DNA of 64,000 bases, from positions 83,577,894 to 83,641,893 of the forward strand of contig CM042010.1 of NCBI GenBank assembly GCA_023525715.1, written 5' to 3'. Shown here in pieces: positions 31,655 through 45,939 of this stretch (position 1 is the first letter of the stretch; the number at the start of each line of letters is the position of its first letter). Origin of the DNA: Cichorium intybus. Taxonomy: Eukaryota > Streptophyta > Magnoliopsida > Asterales > Asteraceae. The notes beneath the pieces are model-generated. The model searched no databases. It had not been told where the DNA came from and saw nothing but the letters and a program-made list of their open reading frames with translations. The position numbers and the translations under genes are program-made.

Positions 31655-33657
31655 TGTGACAACCGTCAAATTTGCTCAATCAAAATCAACAAAAGTCAAC
31701 AAAGGTCAACCAGAGCATAAATTAGGATAATACGTTGACATGTAATTTTCGTAACTTTCCTAATGTATTATTGGAAATTGTAATATTACAATATGCTATG
31801 TTGAATTAATTATCAGGTAAACGCTATAAGTGCGAATAATAGACTACAGTAGCGTAAAATTCAATAAATCGTACAAATATTATTTTGGTACAAGTAATAT
31901 TCATAACACGATGCATTCGTGTTTACGAACCCGTGGACGTATAGAACGTTCATAATGGAGCTCGTATGCAAAAGATACGACTATTATAAGAAAACAAGTG
32001 GTTTTCTTTAATTCTGAGAACGTTTTTGGAATCAGACTATGGTCTATTATTTAATTTCATACACAAAATATTTTTAGTAAAAATATTTATAAAAGTCGGA
32101 AAATCGGACGTTCCGGATAAAACGAACACAAATATTTAAACGCGATTTCCCGGAGTTCTATAGCTCGAAAAAATAATCCGTTTGGGTTTTTGGAATCGGT
32201 GCACTCAGTTTGACAATTCTCCGCTCTCGAAAAATATTAGATGTCTGGATTTTGGCACATGAATTTAGGAAGTTTGGAATGACTTTTATGGGAAAACCTA
32301 CACCTACATGAGAGGTTAGTCATCTCTTGTGCCCCCTCCCCCTTCCCCACGCCTCCAACAGCCTCCCATCACCACCATCACCCTAACACCTACAAGTATG
32401 GTTTCCAATTTTATATTAAACAAATCAAGAGACCATCATTTCCATTTCTCTTGACTAGATTTCCATCTCTCTCTCTTTTCTCTCTTGTGATCGGCCCAAA
32501 AACACCACCCACACCACCACCGGCCACCATCCCACCATCGCACAACCACCGTCGGCCACTATTTGCGCTTAAGACCTTGTTTTATTGTGGTAATAGTTCA
32601 AGTCCAAACCCTAGTCAAAGCTCGTTGGTGATAATTCACGGTGTTTCTCAAACGCGATCATTATCGATTTTAAACCAAATTCACGCTCCAAAGGTGAGTT
32701 CATACCCCTCATTTTCTTCATTTTTATACGTTTTAGGGGAGAATACAAGTTTACTAAACTACACATTTTGATTCTTGCAAATATAAGATGATATGTGTGT
32801 TTTGGTCATTTTCTATAAAAGTGCAACTAATTGTTTTTGTCAAAAAGACATGGAAACACTTTTTCACTAAAATGGTCATAAAAACTATTTTGTTATATGT
32901 TGTTGGACAAAAAATAATTGTAAAATTTTACATAACTAAAATGGTCTAAAATAAATATATTGTTACTATTTTTACATAAAAAATGACAATTTAAAAGAAA
33001 AACGTTATTTTCGTCATAATAACGACTATTTGAACTTATAACGTCGTAATAAGTTTGGAAAATGACTTTGTACAAGTAAATTGGTATTTGACACAAAATT
33101 AACCATTTTTAAAGTATTGTGTATGAAAAATGACTATTTGGAAATATTTGCCATCTTTTTGGTAAAAACCTTGTCTTAATGGGTTTAAGAGTTGAAACCC
33201 TAAACCCTAATGTCGTTTGTGACCTTTTTCTATTTTCATTGTTTTTAACTTATTCTTAGAAAATTTATAGTAAATTGTGTGGGTGTCCATTTGGGGTGAT
33301 CTTTATATCCATAGAATTGACATTGTGTGTAGTTTCTTGGTCCAGAAGGGCTTGGCCTAACTCATGCCCTTGGTCAGGTGAAAGTTGCAATCTTCACCGA
33401 CTGGTCTAGGGCTATGCTGTACAGTGAATTCTGTTTCTAAAACTTCATAAATAAATTAAAAAAAATCACTTAGGGGCAAGGCCAGTGGGAAAAATTCAGG
33501 TTAGGAGTCTAGTTTCTCACACTAATAATCATAACCTATCTCCTCGTCAATTTTAGTTCTTGGTTGTATAGTTGAAGTGTGGTCCTCTAAGTTCATCACT
33601 ACATTATATGGAAGTTTTATTATTTACTGTAGCTAGTATGTGCTGTTTAGGATGTTG
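31655..33657 (+). mobile_element. Gypsy (Tekay-like) long LTR J, 5' part
   Basis: Starts TGTGACAACCGTC, the usual start of plant Tekay/Del LTRs, directly where K's integrase stops. About 2 kb without pol. Downstream is a CT- and CACC-rich leader-like stretch (32340-32560), and AAAGGTGAGTTC near 32690 resembles a splice donor. The frame at 32451-32771 is low-complexity and not credible as a gene. Cut at 33657 by H; the rest of J and its 3' boundary are not visible. Confidence 0.6.
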
Positions 33658-34440
33658 TGTTGGATAAAGGTGTCTAAGCCATAACTATAATTGATACATA
33701 TGTTCGAATTGATGGCAGCATAATCGTTTTGGGTTGCCCTCATTATCTGCTAGAGGACAAGATTGCATATAGAGAGAAAGATTGATATATTATGGAGATA
33801 ATCTATTAATAAGAAAAGAGGAATAAATGAGAGTAATAATATATTATGGAGAACAATATATTAATTAGAAATCATATTATTTAATTAATAATTGGTCAGA
33901 AATTAATTTTGGGATTAATTGGATTAATTAAAGGTGTAAGGGCTGAATTGTAATTGTTCAATAGTAGGGCAATGGATAACCTGGAAACCCTAATGGGTTG
34001 GATGAAATCTAAGGCTTGGAGCTTTGTGGATTTCGCAGCCCATAAAGCTATATATGGCAGTGATAAGTAGATCTCCTTATTTGATAAAAGTCTTATCATA
34101 TCAGGATCTTAAATAAGGAAGTTATACTCCTTATTACTTATCACTTGGAAGTTATAAATAGAGGCCTTGGGCACCCCATTATTCATGCCAATTTGAGGAG
34201 TTCCTCCTCATTCTCTCTTGCTCTCTTCCTTGCCAAGTTCTTAGGTGTGAGCCATTAGAGGCACGACACTTGTGGTGCTTGCTTCCAAGAGATCTAAGGA
34301 TCAAAAGGTTAGTTTGCTTATGAAATTTATTTGATTCTGATTTTGTTCATAGTTATAAGTTCAATAGATGAAAACATAGATCCTTTAGGGTGCATGTGAA
34401 CTTAAGTGATTTTTGTTCATAGTTTGCTTAAAACCCAACA
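33658..34440 (+). repeat. 5' LTR of H (783 bp)
   Basis: Starts TGTTGGATAAAGG, ends AAACCCAACA, with TATAAATAG near 34150. Closest to the G LTR at 41475-42209. Confidence 0.88.
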
Positions 34441-34441
34441 G

Positions 34442-34454
34442 TGGTATCAGAGCT
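34442..34454 (+). other. Primer binding site of H (tRNA-iMet type)
   Basis: TGGTATCAGAGCT one base after the LTR. Confidence 0.9.
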
Positions 34455-34962
34455 AGATCTGTTGTCTGTTAAACTGTTATGATAGTTCAACTATTAAAAT
34501 GATTTAATTGGATTTAATCCTTGGTCTGAAGGAATCGAAAATATGCTAGGGTTTTTGAGAAAACCCTAGCCTCCCCCCTTAGTTGGCGAAAATAAGGAGG
34601 TGCCTCCCTAGGGTTTCTCTATTTTTGGTAATTGTGATTATCTAATAAAAGGAAACTCTTGACCCTTATTTTAGATAACTTGGTGGGCAAGATTAGTATT
34701 AAACTAAATTGTTTAGTTAGTTAATCCTCATGTGATTTAATTAATTAATGGTTAATTAAAAGATAAACATTAAATAACTTTAAGGTTTAATTTTAAATTT
34801 TAAATTTAAATTGTTTAAATTTTCGAAAAAATTTAAAAGGAGAAAACCTAAATATTTTAAAATGTTTAAAATACACCTTATACATATTATTATTAAAAGT
34901 TAATACCTATATGTATAAGATTATGTCAGTCAAATCGCTAGTATGGCTCATTCAGAAAACTG

Positions 34963-35246
34963 GTCTATAAGGGGGGGGGGGGGATAAGGAAACTGCCTAT
35001 AAAATGGCCGTTGAATGGGTGTCCATTCTCACCCACCGCTCCCTTGATCAGTGGACTGTCGTTAGCAGAACGGGTTTGATAGGACAAATCTAATCTCATT
35101 AAAAGTCTATAAAGGGGGGGGGGGGGTATAAGGAAACTTCCTATAAAATGGCGGTTGAATGGGTGTCCATTCTCACCCACCGCTCCCTTGATCAGTGGAC
35201 TGTCGTTAGAAGAACGGGTTTGATAGGACAAAGCTAATCTCATTAA
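34963..35246. repeat. 142-bp tandem duplication with G13 runs in H leader
   Basis: Two copies starting at 34963 and 35105, each opening with GTCTATAA and a run of 13 G. The copies in D, E and M are single and have no long G run (for example TATAAAGAGGGTATAAGG at 17411). The minus-strand frame 34965-35243 is just the duplicated sequence. Confidence 0.92.
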
Positions 35247-35362
35247 AAGTATAATGCTATTAGTGACAAAGTACTAGAACCTTTAAAACCCAAACTCTAG
35301 CTACTTAGGAAAATATGAATAGTATGCTAATCCATGAAGTTGCACATTACACTTTGTGGGTC

Positions 35363-35480
35363 GTTAGTGGAGCATGGGTGGTTAACCGGCACACTAATTG
35401 AGTCCCATGAAGAGTGGTGATGGGTACCTCGTGTCTTTTCCATTGTTGATGGAGCTCGTGTGGATAACCGGCACATCAAT
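35363..35480 (+). other. Twin leader hairpins of H
   Basis: Hairpin 1 (35363-35398): arms GTTAGTG and CACTAAT. Hairpin 2 (35445-35480): arms GTTGATG and CATCAAT. The outermost pair is G-T in both. Loop 1 contains GGTTAACC, loop 2 GGATAACC. Confidence 0.68.
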
Positions 35481-35537
35481 CGAGATGGTAAGTGACATTG
35501 AGGTTACCAAGTAATTTTCATGGTTATTTCACATCTT

Positions 35538-35615
35538 GTTTGTGATCCTCGACATCCCAGTCACAAACAGAAGAGCATAATCTGAGATTAAACATGCCAT
35601 TGACCTCGGTCAATG
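35538..35615 (+). other. Two further conserved leader hairpins of H
   Basis: Stem GTTTGTGA (35538-35545) with TCACAAAC (35561-35568). Second stem CATTGAC (35598-35604) with GTCAATG (35609-35615), loop CTCG; here the innermost A-T pair of the M and E stem is replaced by C-G on both arms. Confidence 0.68.
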
Positions 35616-35809
35616 AATCTCACAGACCTAGGAATTTCATTAGACTGAAACTGATAATAGTGTATCTACCTTAATGACCATTATGTTATGATTACGGCAT
35701 CCCTCTTCACACTATAGTTGGGGCATTTTGGGTCATAGCCTTATTTAATATTAATTGGGTAATTATTAATAAGGACAAAAAATTAAACTAATAAAATTTG
35801 ATTTTATAG

Positions 35810-36588
35810 ATGTCTGAAGATAGTGTCAACTCTCCTCCTCCTCCTCGTACACCCATGCCTGAGAGCTTCAGGAAATTCTTGCTAAATATGAATAAGCTGA
35901 CTGGAATTAACTACGTTGATTGGATCCACCAATGGAGATTAGTTATGAGATACGTAGATAAGGAATACATCATCGACTTCCCACTTCCCTCCCTACCTAA
36001 GCATGGTATCACTCAACAGTTGATTGACCACCATAACTTCCTGATTGATGACAAAGAGGTTCACCTTCTCATGCTATTAACCATTGACCCTGCCATTAGC
36101 AGGGATTTTGAATTCCTGGGCCACATGAGTTAATTTAACTGGTTGAGGAAAGGTTCCAAGAACCAGTTAGGCAGGAAAAACTTAGGATCTACGAAAAGCT
36201 TGGTGAGACCAGGCTGAGAAAGGGACACAATGTTAGTGCACACTTTCTCAAGCTTGGTCACCGTCTCAGTCAAGAAGCAAGCGTCAATGGCTTGCTGGCA
36301 TCTCTGACTGAGGAGTACGAACCGCTCGTACAGATATACAGGGAAAGGGACCTACACAAGACCTTCATGGAAATACATTCAGTGTTGATTCTGTATGAGT
36401 CACTCATGGAGGTGCATAGTTCGGGATTGAGTCCGGCTCTAAAGCACATCAGGAATCCATCCAGACGTGTCCTAGGATGTCTTAAGCTGGGAATCCACAC
36501 AGTGGGATACAGTCAGAGGATAATTGGAAATGCTCCAAAGCCAAACAGTTTGGCAACTCGGGTATATCTAAAAACTCAAAACTCTTAA
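35810..36588 (+). pseudogene. H gag, broken
   Basis: ATG 35810 starts a 107-codon frame (MSEDSVNSPPPP, then LTGINYVDWIHQWRLVMRYV, the typical N-terminal gag block). A stop follows GHMS at 36131. The continuation is open again from 36292 (LASLTEEYEPLVQIYRERDL) to 36588. UBN2-like copia gag; no zinc knuckle or protease follows. Homologous to D and M gag and more distantly to E and F. Confidence 0.75.
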
Positions 36589-38960
<2,372 letters not shown>

Positions 38961-41474
38961 GTCGTAATTCCTTTTCTGACTTTCGAACATGATGACGGGA
39001 ATCCAACATGGCTACAACCCTCGATTCCCTATGGCCTTAGATCAGCATCATATCTCCTTCCCACGATGCATGACGCACGACCAGAGCCCCCCTTTTGGAA
39101 TATCTCACTAAACATGTGGCTTTTTGACCATTTATGTAATTTTTATTTTATGCTGTTATATTTATGTATTATGATAACAACTTTGCCAATATAACATAAA
39201 ATGTACCCATCTTAAATGACAGTTATTTGATGGAAATAATTGATACGAGTATGGAGAGAGTTGTTTTGAGTGTTTATCGATTTAGTAACAATTGAGCGGA
39301 AATAGAACTGTTTTTGGTGTTTTTTTTGAAGAGAATAAACAAACACTGTGAAAATCAGGCTAGACCTATAGCCTAATAATCGATGAAAACAAACCAAGAC
39401 CTATTAATTTGAGTTCGTATCAATATTAGAATCGCGTCCTAAAATTGACAAGGTTTGAATCATGCATGACAATTCAGCAAATGAACAAAGTGTTCTTGGA
39501 TTAAAAATTCAATGTATGTTTCATTACAAAGAAAAAAAACGTTTTATAAGGCCATAACATCTAAATGACCGTTACACTAATGCCATAATACAACAATAAA
39601 GAAACCGTTACACTAATGTCATAAATTGACTTATTCAATGAAAAATAAATGCTTCATAACAGCTCCATGCACCATAAATTCTGCTGCCATGTCACCATAC
39701 ACACAAATTTGGCCATGTCATCATACACACAAATTTGGCCATGTCACCAACCACGTCACCCATCTTCCAAGTCAGCAAGAATTCATCATCATTTGAAGAG
39801 CTCGAATCATCCATGCATGTATCATCCCCTCCCCATTTGAAAGGAATTGACCTCAATTTAGCAAGGCCATCATCATCATGGTAAGGTGAAAGATCTCCCA
39901 CGTTAAAAGTAGCATGTACTCCAACATCTCCTGGTAACTCCACCTTGTATGCATTATCATTCACACGTGCAATGATCTTGTAAGGACCTTCTACTCTTGG
40001 CATCAACTTGTTCTTTCTCTTGCTAGGAAAATGTTCTTTCCTCATGTGCACCCAAACCAGATCACCTTCATCAAACACCCTTGTCTTCATATTCTTGTTG
40101 GACTTTTGCTTGTAAGCTGCATTGATGGCTTCAATCTTGTCACGAACTTGTTGATGCAACTTCATCATGGACTTGAGCTTTTTATTGGCATCTTTATGAA
40201 CCAACTCCTCCTTTGGCAATGGAATCAGGTCCAAAGGCATGTAAGGATTCACCCCGTAAACAACTTCAAAAGGAGAATGACCAGTAGCATGAGTAGCAGA
40301 ACGATTATAAGCAAATTCTACATGTGAAAGTTTTACATCCCAATCCTTTTGTGTCTTACTCACCCATCCCCTCAACAATGTACCCAAAGTCCTATTTGTA
40401 ACTTCAGTTTGGCCATCCGTTTGAGGATGATGTGATGTGCTAAACAATAGCTTGGTACCCACTTTTCGCCACAATGTATTCCAAAAATGGCTCAAGAACT
40501 TGGAATCCCGATCAGAAACAATGGTCTTTGGTACGTCATGCAAACGAATGATTTCTTTGTAGTACAAATCAGCCACATTACTAGTATCATCCGTCTTGTG
40601 GCATGCAACAAAAGGTGCCATTTTTTAGAACCTGTCCACCACCACCATGATAGCATCCTTACCCCTTTGAGTACGAGGCAAAGCAACTATGAAGTCCATA
40701 GACACATCTTCCCATGGACGAACAGGCACGGGTAAAGGAGTATACAAACCAGGCTTGAAAGAACTCTTAGCCATATGACATGTCACACACTTACCCACAT
40801 TGTTGGTTACATCCCCCAACATTTTAGGCCAAAACAAATGTTCTTTTAACACATCCAATGTCTTAGCCACACCAAAATGGCCAGCTACCCCACCACCATG
40901 AGCCTCACGAACTAGTAACTCACAGATTGCGTGTTTTGGAATACAAAGGCGATTGCCTTTAAAGAGGAATCCATCTTGCACCACAAATTCACCATGGGGA
41001 CCACCTGCACATTTTCCAAACACATCCCCAAAATCAACATCAGTTTCATAGTAGTCTTTCAAAGTCTGAAACCCCAAGAAACGAACATCCAAAGTAGCAA
41101 GCAAAGTGTAAAGCCTTGAAAGTGCATCAGCCACCACATTGCTTTTACCATCCTTATCTTTGTTGAAAAGTGAAAGGATTGTAAAAACTCCACCCATTTG
41201 GCATGTCTTGTGCTCAACTTCTGCTGCCCATTAATGTATTTCAAGGATTCATGATCTGAATGCAAAATGAAATGATTTGCACGCAAATAATGACTCCAAT
41301 GATCCAATGCACGAACAATAGCATAAAACTCCTTATCATAAGTATAATAATTCAAACGAGCACCTTCCAACTTTTTAGAAAAATAAGCTATAAGACGTTT
41401 GGCTTGAATCAAAACAGCACAACAATACCTACACCACTTGCATCATATTCAACCTCAAAACGTTGAGAGAAATC
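38961..41474 (-). mobile_element. Element I: chromovirus-like gypsy, 3' part
   Basis: Minus strand: RNase H, zinc-binding region and integrase, then a purine-rich GGGGAGGGGA (39825-39834) and a probable 3' LTR starting TGATACATGC at 39824. The left end of that LTR is uncertain; 38961-39230 is assigned by position only. A 28-bp unit with GGCCAAATTTGTGTGTATG is repeated near 39695-39745. Cut on the right by copia element G, whose target site would be AAATC (41470-41474). Confidence 0.7.
39692..41474 (-). pseudogene. I pol: RNase H, H2C2 zinc region, integrase; broken
   Basis: RNase H is seen as FEVEYDASGVGI, then after a frameshift AYFSKKLEGARLNYYTYDKE and LHSDHESLKYINGQQKLST. A second shift near 41180 leads to VADALSRL, the HHCC region (EAHGGGVAGHFGVAKT ... 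CVTCH) and MDFIVALPRT. A stop interrupts VDRF*KMAPF at 40623. The rest of integrase is open (40621-39692): SDRDSKFLSHFW and DGQTEVTNRTLGT hold the second Asp and the Glu, and a GPYKII motif marks the C-terminal module. No chromodomain is recognisable; the frame runs into the LTR as in CRM-like chromoviruses. Confidence 0.85.
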
Positions 41475-42209
41475 TGATGGGTTTCTATGCAATCAATGAG
41501 CTTAAATCCTAAGTTTACATGCACCTTAAAGGGTCTATGTTTTTCTCAAATTAAACCTATAACTAAGGCCAATATTGAAATTGCAAAAGATGAATTTTAT
41601 ACCTTTTGACCTTTGGAAGCTAGCACCATAATTGGCGTGCCTATAGTGGCTCACACCCAAGAAATAGGCATGCTAGATGAGCAAGAGAGAGCAAGGAGAG
41701 ATCCTTGAAGTTGGTGTGAATAATGGGGTGCCAGGGGCCTTTATTTATAGTCTCCTGATGATAACCAATAAGGAGTATAACTGCCTTATTTAAGATCCTG
41801 ATATGATAAGGCTTTTATCAGATAAAGGGATCTACTTATCACTGCCATAATAAGCCTCATGGGCTGCAAAATCCACAAGGCTTCAAGTCTTGGATTTCGT
41901 CCAACCCATTAGGGTATTCAGGTTGTTCATTGCTCAACTATTGAACAATTATAATTCAGCCCCTACACTATTAATTAATCCAATTAATCCCAAAATTAAT
42001 TATAATTAATTTCTGATCAATTATTAATTAAATAATATGATTTCTAATTAATATATTAATCTCATAATATATTAATAAATCATTATTTCTCTCTCTTAAT
42101 TAATCATCTAGTCCTTTGCTAGTTATGAAGGCAACCAAAAGGACTGTGCTGCTGTCATATTAAGTATAATTCTAAATTATAGTTATTGCTTAGACACCTT
42201 AATCCAACA
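41475..42209 (-). repeat. 3' LTR of G (735 bp)
   Basis: Plus strand TGATGGGTTTC to AATCCAACA, next to GTCTCCCACTTGG (complement of the polypurine tract, 42210-42222). Resembles the H LTR. Confidence 0.87.
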
Positions 42210-43063
42210 GTCTCCCACTTGGATAAGTCTATAACTCTAATTCCATATAACTAAAATTTGATCAGCAATTTGTAGCTTCCAAAAGCCGCTGCCGAGCTCT
42301 AACCTAGTCAGTCTATGTCCTAAGATAAGTGATCGTATGACCCTTCGTTCTTCAAGATATCATTCAGATATGAGGCATGGTCCTCAGTATAATTCTCTGT
42401 TTCCTGATACCTGATTTGTGATGATATAGGACTTCTAATTGAACACATCAATTAAGTCCTGGCTGGGCCCAGCACAATTAGTCATCACCAAATCACCAAG
42501 GGGCCTACAGATATCGCTTTTCCTGTTGGGACAAAAGGAACGAATAAGCTTTGACTCATATGCTAGTGTCTTTTACTCGTCAAATGGTGCACAACAATAC
42601 ATTTTATAACATCGAGTTACCAATGCGTTTACGTATTATCAATGCATAATCGATTTGCAAATTTCAACTCATATGTCTAGGTTTCAAGATTGTAAGGTGT
42701 TATCATCTTAGAATTACTTAGTGACAATTCCATGAAGTAATTCTCTGAGTACGGGTTGGTCCAATACTCAAATCTCCATTTCTGAGTACTCATGAATATT
42801 ACAACAATGCTATTGCTATGTCTAACTCATTAGACAGTCTACAACTCAATTCATGACAGTCTTAGTTCACAACTTACTTCCAAAAGTGTGACCGACTGTG
42901 GATGTTTGAATAATCAAATTATTTAGGAAGTAAAACATGCAAATTATGAAACACTAAAATGTACTATTGACAATTGGTAGTAAACAATGCTTATAAATAA
43001 GTCTCTATTATTAAATCACCAAATTCAATTACATTCTTTTGCACCAAGTTTCAAAGTATCTAT
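42210..43063 (-). other. 3' UTR and polypurine tract of G
   Basis: No gene seen; aligns with the E and F 3' UTRs on the opposite strand. Confidence 0.75.
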
Positions 43064-43609
43064 CTAATTGCTAAAACTAATATCATCTCTCAGCTCAATG
43101 CTCCTTGCATGCCGATGGTGTTTAACCCTGTGAAGAGCATTTGTCAGAGGATCTGCAGGGTTTTCTTCAGATGATACTCTTTTCACCAAGAGGTGACCTT
43201 CTTCTACTCTATGTCAGATGTAATGGTACTTTCTGTCGATATGTCTGGACTTTCCATGATCTCGCGGTTCCTTAGTCAAGGCTACCGCTCTTTCATTATC
43301 GCAGAACAGTTCCATTGGCTCCTGAATCGTCGGGACTACTCCAAGGTCACCGATGAAATTCTTTAGCCAAGTCGCTTCCTTAGAGGCTTCACTCGCAGCT
43401 ATGTACTCTGATTCACATGTTGAATCAGCCACCGTCTCCTGCTTGGAACTTTTCCAAGTAACTGCTCCTCCATTTAACAGGAATACCCAACTCGACTGAG
43501 ACCGGTAGTTGTCTCTTCCTGGGTTTCCCTGATAGCGACTGACCATGCTTAAAGCAAAGGCCACGTCAGGGCGTGTACATGTCATAGCATACATGATTGA
43601 CCCTACAGC
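43064..43609 (-). pseudogene. G RNase H, C-terminal part, broken
   Basis: Copia RNase H: SIMYAMTCTRPDVAFALSMV, then an internal deletion (GNPGRDNYRSQSSWV) that removes about 50 residues including the GYTDAS block, then TVADSTCESEYIAASEA and ELFCDNERAVAL, with catalytic Glu and Asp present. A stop stands where F has Arg (HYI*HRVEEGH), consistent with CGA to TGA. The pol end reads DDISFSN. The first residues of the long open frame upstream (43610-43807) belong to the C LTR, not to pol. Confidence 0.85.
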
Positions 43610-44515
43610 TGACAACGCAGGGGTCGTTATGCGGTCAAAAATAAGTAAATAAACCTCACACACACTAGTATAGCGGTAGCAAGGGTCGATCCACGAGAGT
43701 TTGGTGGTCAAGACAAGACGATAGCTTACCAACTGTAGTGTCACGCTACAGCTAAAGAGACTAACTCTACTTTCCCAAAACACACTAAAAATACAATTTC
43801 CAAACAAATACCAAAATCCAAATCAAACATAAACTAAGCTAAACCAAAGTAAATTCTATCCTAGGATCACTTACGGAAATCAGAAACAAAGCTCAAAATC
43901 CAGAAGCAAACACACCAATCAATTGCATTCAAATACATTCAAACACAATAAATACCAAAAAGTGCAACAAAAACATAAAGTGAATGATTACTTGCATTAA
44001 AACTAAAACCAGAAGGTCCAATGTACTGAATGATGAAAATAACAACTTTAACCTACTGCTACTGGTTGAAACAATCCAGAAACACTAAGCTAAAACCTAA
44101 ATAAACTAAACTAATAATGAAATTAAAGTAAAAAATATAAGAAATATAAAAAAGAGGTTGCTGAAATCCGAAACTTGGAGTCAAAGAAGCCTTAAGTCCA
44201 CCTTAGGGGTCGTTCCTTGCCTGCTGATTTCAACCTAATGACCTCTATTTATACTTGTGGAAATTAATAATCCGCGGCGCGTACAGCTTCTAGCCGCATC
44301 GCGCGTGTCGCCTTATCCCCGTTTTTTCGCTATTTGAATTTCTCTCCACCGCCTCATCTTTGACGTGGCGCGACGCACATGCCTTCACTCCCGCGGCGTG
44401 CGTGTTTATTCGACTATTTTGGCCTTATCCTCAAAACTTCTTCCATTTGTCCGCTTTTAGTCCCTATTTATAACATTTTCATGCATACAAGCACTAGCAC
44501 AAATAGTGAGAAATA

Positions 44516-44613
<98 letters not shown>

Positions 44614-44667
44614 CCAAGAATATGGCCTAACAACGACTAAAATACTTGATATTACTAGGCGTTGTCA
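43610..44667 (-). repeat. 3' LTR of C (1058 bp)
   Basis: Plus strand TGACAACGCAGG to GGCGTTGTCA. Longer than A's LTR mainly because of the (AT)n run. GC-rich motif pairs at about 44271-44311 and 44361-44403. Confidence 0.88.
44518..44610. repeat. (AT)n microsatellite, about 93 bp
   Basis: Uninterrupted AT repeat in the C LTR, absent from both A LTRs. The open frame 44379-44630 is its shadow. Confidence 0.97.
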
Positions 44668-45939
44668 AGCACCCCACACTTGTGCTTTGCTTGTCCCCAA
44701 GCAAGAGAGTTTTTAACAGATTTTAACTAAGACTCAAACATTTTTTAACGTGTTCAATTTCAAAGCTTTATTGTCCCCAGAGTTAGATTGAAATAGTTTT
44801 TAACAGATTTTAACGACTTTCTAAAGAACCCTTGATTACAAATTTTCTATTCACAGCGAAGTGTGCTTACTCATTCAGATTCTAAAGGCCGTTAAAGAAC
44901 TGTCCATGACTTTCGATGTTGTCCGTGTAATGAGCTTTTGGAAATGTCATCCCAGACCAGACAATCTTAGGTGGTAAGGTGCATAAGTGCCTCTTCGAGG
45001 CCACCCATTTTAGACCTACCGGCTCGAACAACAAAGGCCATAGATTGACAGTCCCTTCCTAAATTCCAATCCTAAAATATTCTAATCTTCTAACTCCTAA
45101 AACTCAACTTATTTGACTAAACATTTAGCATGCTAACAACGAAACAGTATTTCTTGAAAAGTACCAATTGCTATAACATTCAAAACTATTCGTTTCAAAA
45201 TTATAATCTATTAAATATTTTGAAAAATTGCTAAATTTTTTTAAAAATTGATCATTTCCCGCAAAAATTTCAAAAACAAACTTTCGACCGTCCACACCCC
45301 ACACTTAAGACCGTACGACGTCCTCGTTGTACAAAAATTATTTCAGAATAAGGGAGAAAGAGTTATCCCTTTTAGACGGTTGCCTGCTTGATGGGACTCT
45401 ATTGTCACAGGATACAAAAACACAAACTTCTCATGATTTAGAATTTCAGAAGTTGTGGCGCAACAGTAAACATGTCGGTGAAATGACAAGTGGAGGGGGC
45501 ACAATGACCCATACTTGCTTGAAACAACTCCTCCATAGACTCCCATTTGGTATTCACATGCAACACTCACAAACAAATTAAATGCAAAACATCAAATATA
45601 ATACAACAAAATGTGCTACGGATTCCCGCGGTGAGTGATGGTAAGGCGCGCGTCGCGGTAATTACGAGATGTTCAAGTTTCGTCAAGTTGGAAATGACCG
45701 CGACGCGTACCACAGGAGTGCCGCAGCGCGGTAATTTCAGATTTTTAAGCCAATTTCAAACATTCATAAAATTTTCTCCAAAGCACATTTACCTAATTTA
45801 CTTTATTTCATTACTGCCCTAAGGCTTATTCATCGACCTAAACATTTAAATCCTAATTTTTACCAACCAATTTTCCTAAAATCAACTAGACCTAAAAAAT
45901 GCAAAAAGTGAATAAAAGAATTACAAAAGACCCCCCTTT
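44668..45939 (-). other. 3' UTR and polypurine tract of C
   Basis: The minus strand reads AGTGTGGGGTGC just before the LTR. Aligns with 2291-3336 of A. GC-rich motifs at about 45627-45657 and 45696-45727. No gene supported. Confidence 0.75.

Larger units (their letters stand above)
41475..43609 (-). mobile_element. Element G: copia retrotransposon, 3' part
   Basis: 3' LTR, 3' UTR and the end of pol on the minus strand, inserted in I's RNase H. Cut at 43609/43610 by the LTR of element C. The rest of G would lie beyond C, off the window. Confidence 0.85.

Noticed and set aside
32451..32771. 106-codon Pro/Ser-rich frame that could be read as a host exon
   Set aside because: Low-complexity CT/CACC-rich leader within the gypsy LTR; no homology and no upstream gene context.
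34442..34454. tRNA-Met-like sequence
   Set aside because: Only the short PBS complementary to the tRNA 3' end; no tRNA gene structure.
43610..43807. N-terminal extension of the G RNase H frame
   Set aside because: This part is the C LTR read through by chance; homology to pol stops at the LTR boundary.
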